Assembly (NCBI GenBank): GCA_964486645.1 | Contig: CAZAOG010000023.1 | Coordinates: 1 to 26,236 of the forward strand | DNA from: GCA-002790365 sp964486645 | GTDB lineage: Bacteria; Bacteroidota; Ignavibacteria; Ignavibacteriales; Ignavibacteriaceae | Length of the DNA stretch: 26,236 bases | Direction of reading: 5' to 3' | Shown: positions 25,606-26,236 of the stretch, piece after piece | Position numbering within the stretch: position 1 is the first letter of the stretch | Layout: the number at the start of each line of letters is the position of its first letter | Position numbers and translations under genes: made by a program | The notes under the pieces: model-generated | The model's database searches: none | The model's input: the letters and a program-made list of their open reading frames with translations, nothing else | Told to the model about the DNA's origin: nothing

Positions 25606-26088
25606 CTAAGTATATAACTTTTTACGTTCTTTAGACCATTCAGTTAAAAAATTTTCGAAATGTTTTTCCATCAATGTATAAAAAATTTCCATTTCGGTTA
25701 ACCTTTCTTTTAATCTATTCAAAGATTTATTACTTTCTTTTTGTACAGAATCCTTTAAACTTTTAGCAAGGCGTGTATTACTTTTTACTAATTCAAAATT
25801 ATTACGAAAAGCATTTTCAAATATTTCAGGTTGAATTTCATAATAGTCTTTTCTTCCAGATGGTTGCCAGACACGTCTAATAAGATTTTTATCTCTTAAT
25901 CTTTTCATTAATTGACTAACAGGTCCTTTACTACGGTGTAAGTTCTCACATATTTCATCTAATGACAATGGTTCTGGTGAGAATACCAATAAAGCGACAA
26001 CATGCCCCATAATTTTTGACAAACCGAATGCTTTATAGGCATAACCGAAATTTTGTATTATTTCTAATTTTACTTTATCGACAGGCAT
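25606..26088 (-). CDS. GbsR/MarR family transcriptional regulator
   Basis: A 160-aa DNA-binding protein with an N-terminal winged helix (about 25-95): helix SLDEICENLHRSKGPVSQLM, then a wing LIRRVWQPSGRKDYYEI. A long C-terminal helical region (about 110-155) is probably for dimerisation. This matches GbsR-type MarR relatives. It heads the SDR and TonB-receptor genes and lies next to a promoter carrying two AAACGTTT palindromes, so autoregulation and control of the lipid-type cluster are likely. The inducer is unknown; an acyl compound is a reasonable guess from the neighbouring genes. Confidence 0.88.
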   Translation of the reverse strand: MPVDKVKLEIIQNFGYAYKAFGLSKIMGHVVALLVFSPEPLSLDEICENLHRSKGPVSQLMKRLRDKNLIRRVWQPSGRKDYYEIQPEIFENAFRNNFELVKSNTRLAKSLKDSVQKESNKSLNRLKERLTEMEIFYTLMEKHFENFLTEWSKERKKLYT

Positions 26089-26099
26089 TTTATAATTTT

Positions 26100-26125
26100 A
26101 AACGTTTGATATAAATGAAACGTTT
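26100..26125. promoter_or_regulatory. Paired AAACGTTT operator sites
   Basis: Two identical 8-bp palindromes AAACGTTT (26100-26107 and 26118-26125), 18 bp apart, lie directly downstream of the predicted -10 box and upstream of the regulator ATG. A similar AAACGTT occurs at 25581-25587 before the SDR gene. The placement over the transcription start suggests repression by the GbsR/MarR protein. Confidence 0.5.
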
Positions 26126-26126
26126 C

Positions 26127-26155
26127 AAACTAAATTAATTTTATTATAATGTCAA
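26127..26155 (-). promoter_or_regulatory. Promoter of the GbsR/MarR regulator
   Basis: On the minus strand TTGACA (26150-26155) is followed by a 17-base spacer and TAGTTT (26127-26132). The -35 box is a perfect consensus. It directly abuts the paired palindromes downstream. Confidence 0.6.
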
Positions 26156-26236
26156 TAGGTGAATAAAAATAATTTAAACTACGAATTGAGTCATAAAAAA
26201 TGTAACCGAAGGCAACAAAAATAATAGACGTTGCGT
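26156..26236. other. Window edge upstream of the regulator promoter
   Basis: No coding frame or RNA gene can be supported in these last 81 bases; the sequence is AT-rich and is cut by the window end. Confidence 0.5.

Overview
The window is an AT-rich bacterial chromosomal segment. It has a TonB-dependent receptor with a CarboxypepD_reg-type N-terminal domain, a DUF5916-type outer-membrane protein with a CBM9-like head, several genes with no clear Shine-Dalgarno sequence, and a GbsR/MarR regulator. Together these point to the Bacteroidota/Ignavibacteriota (FCB) side of the tree. An Ignavibacteria-like host is my best guess from style alone; there is no rRNA or marker gene to confirm it. The two best promoter candidates are ordinary TTGACA/TATAAT-like boxes with a 17-bp spacer.

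Region 1 (about 0.17-11.9 kb, all minus strand) is a large type I restriction-modification island, read from right to left. The order is a half-size HsdS (single TRD), a 57-aa basic protein, HsdM, a 196-bp gap full of palindromes, an AlbA_2/Schlafen-like ATPase with two tandem winged-helix repeats, a full two-TRD HsdS, a 769-aa PD-(D/E)XK nuclease-like protein starting at TTG, HsdR, and a YgjP-type zinc metallopeptidase. Many junctions overlap by 4-11 bases (ATGA, TTGA, ATGAATAA), so the genes are probably translationally coupled. A promoter candidate and an operator-like palindrome lie just upstream of the first gene.

Region 2 (about 11.9-16.0 kb, plus strand) starts with an intergenic stretch holding an orphan terminator. 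It is followed by a secreted/outer-membrane DUF5916 protein and a GH77 4-alpha-glucanotransferase (MalQ).

Region 3 (about 16.0-26.2 kb, minus strand) reads from right to left: a GbsR/MarR regulator with palindromic sites at its own promoter, an NAD-type SDR, a TonB-dependent receptor with its own terminator, a FabH-like ketosynthase whose catalytic His and Asn positions are substituted, a sodium:solute symporter, an acyl-CoA synthetase, a MITE-like inverted-repeat element, and two paralogous alpha/beta hydrolases, one exported and one cytosolic. The gene set suggests uptake and processing of an acyl or ester compound. It also superficially recalls the oleABCD combination (thiolase-fold enzyme, hydrolase, AMP-ligase, SDR), though several details argue against a true Ole pathway.

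The points most worth a second look are the accessory genes embedded in the type I R-M operon, the unusual KAS III active site in the lipid-type cluster, and the 141-bp inverted-repeat element. No tRNA, rRNA, CRISPR array, integrase or complete insertion sequence was seen.
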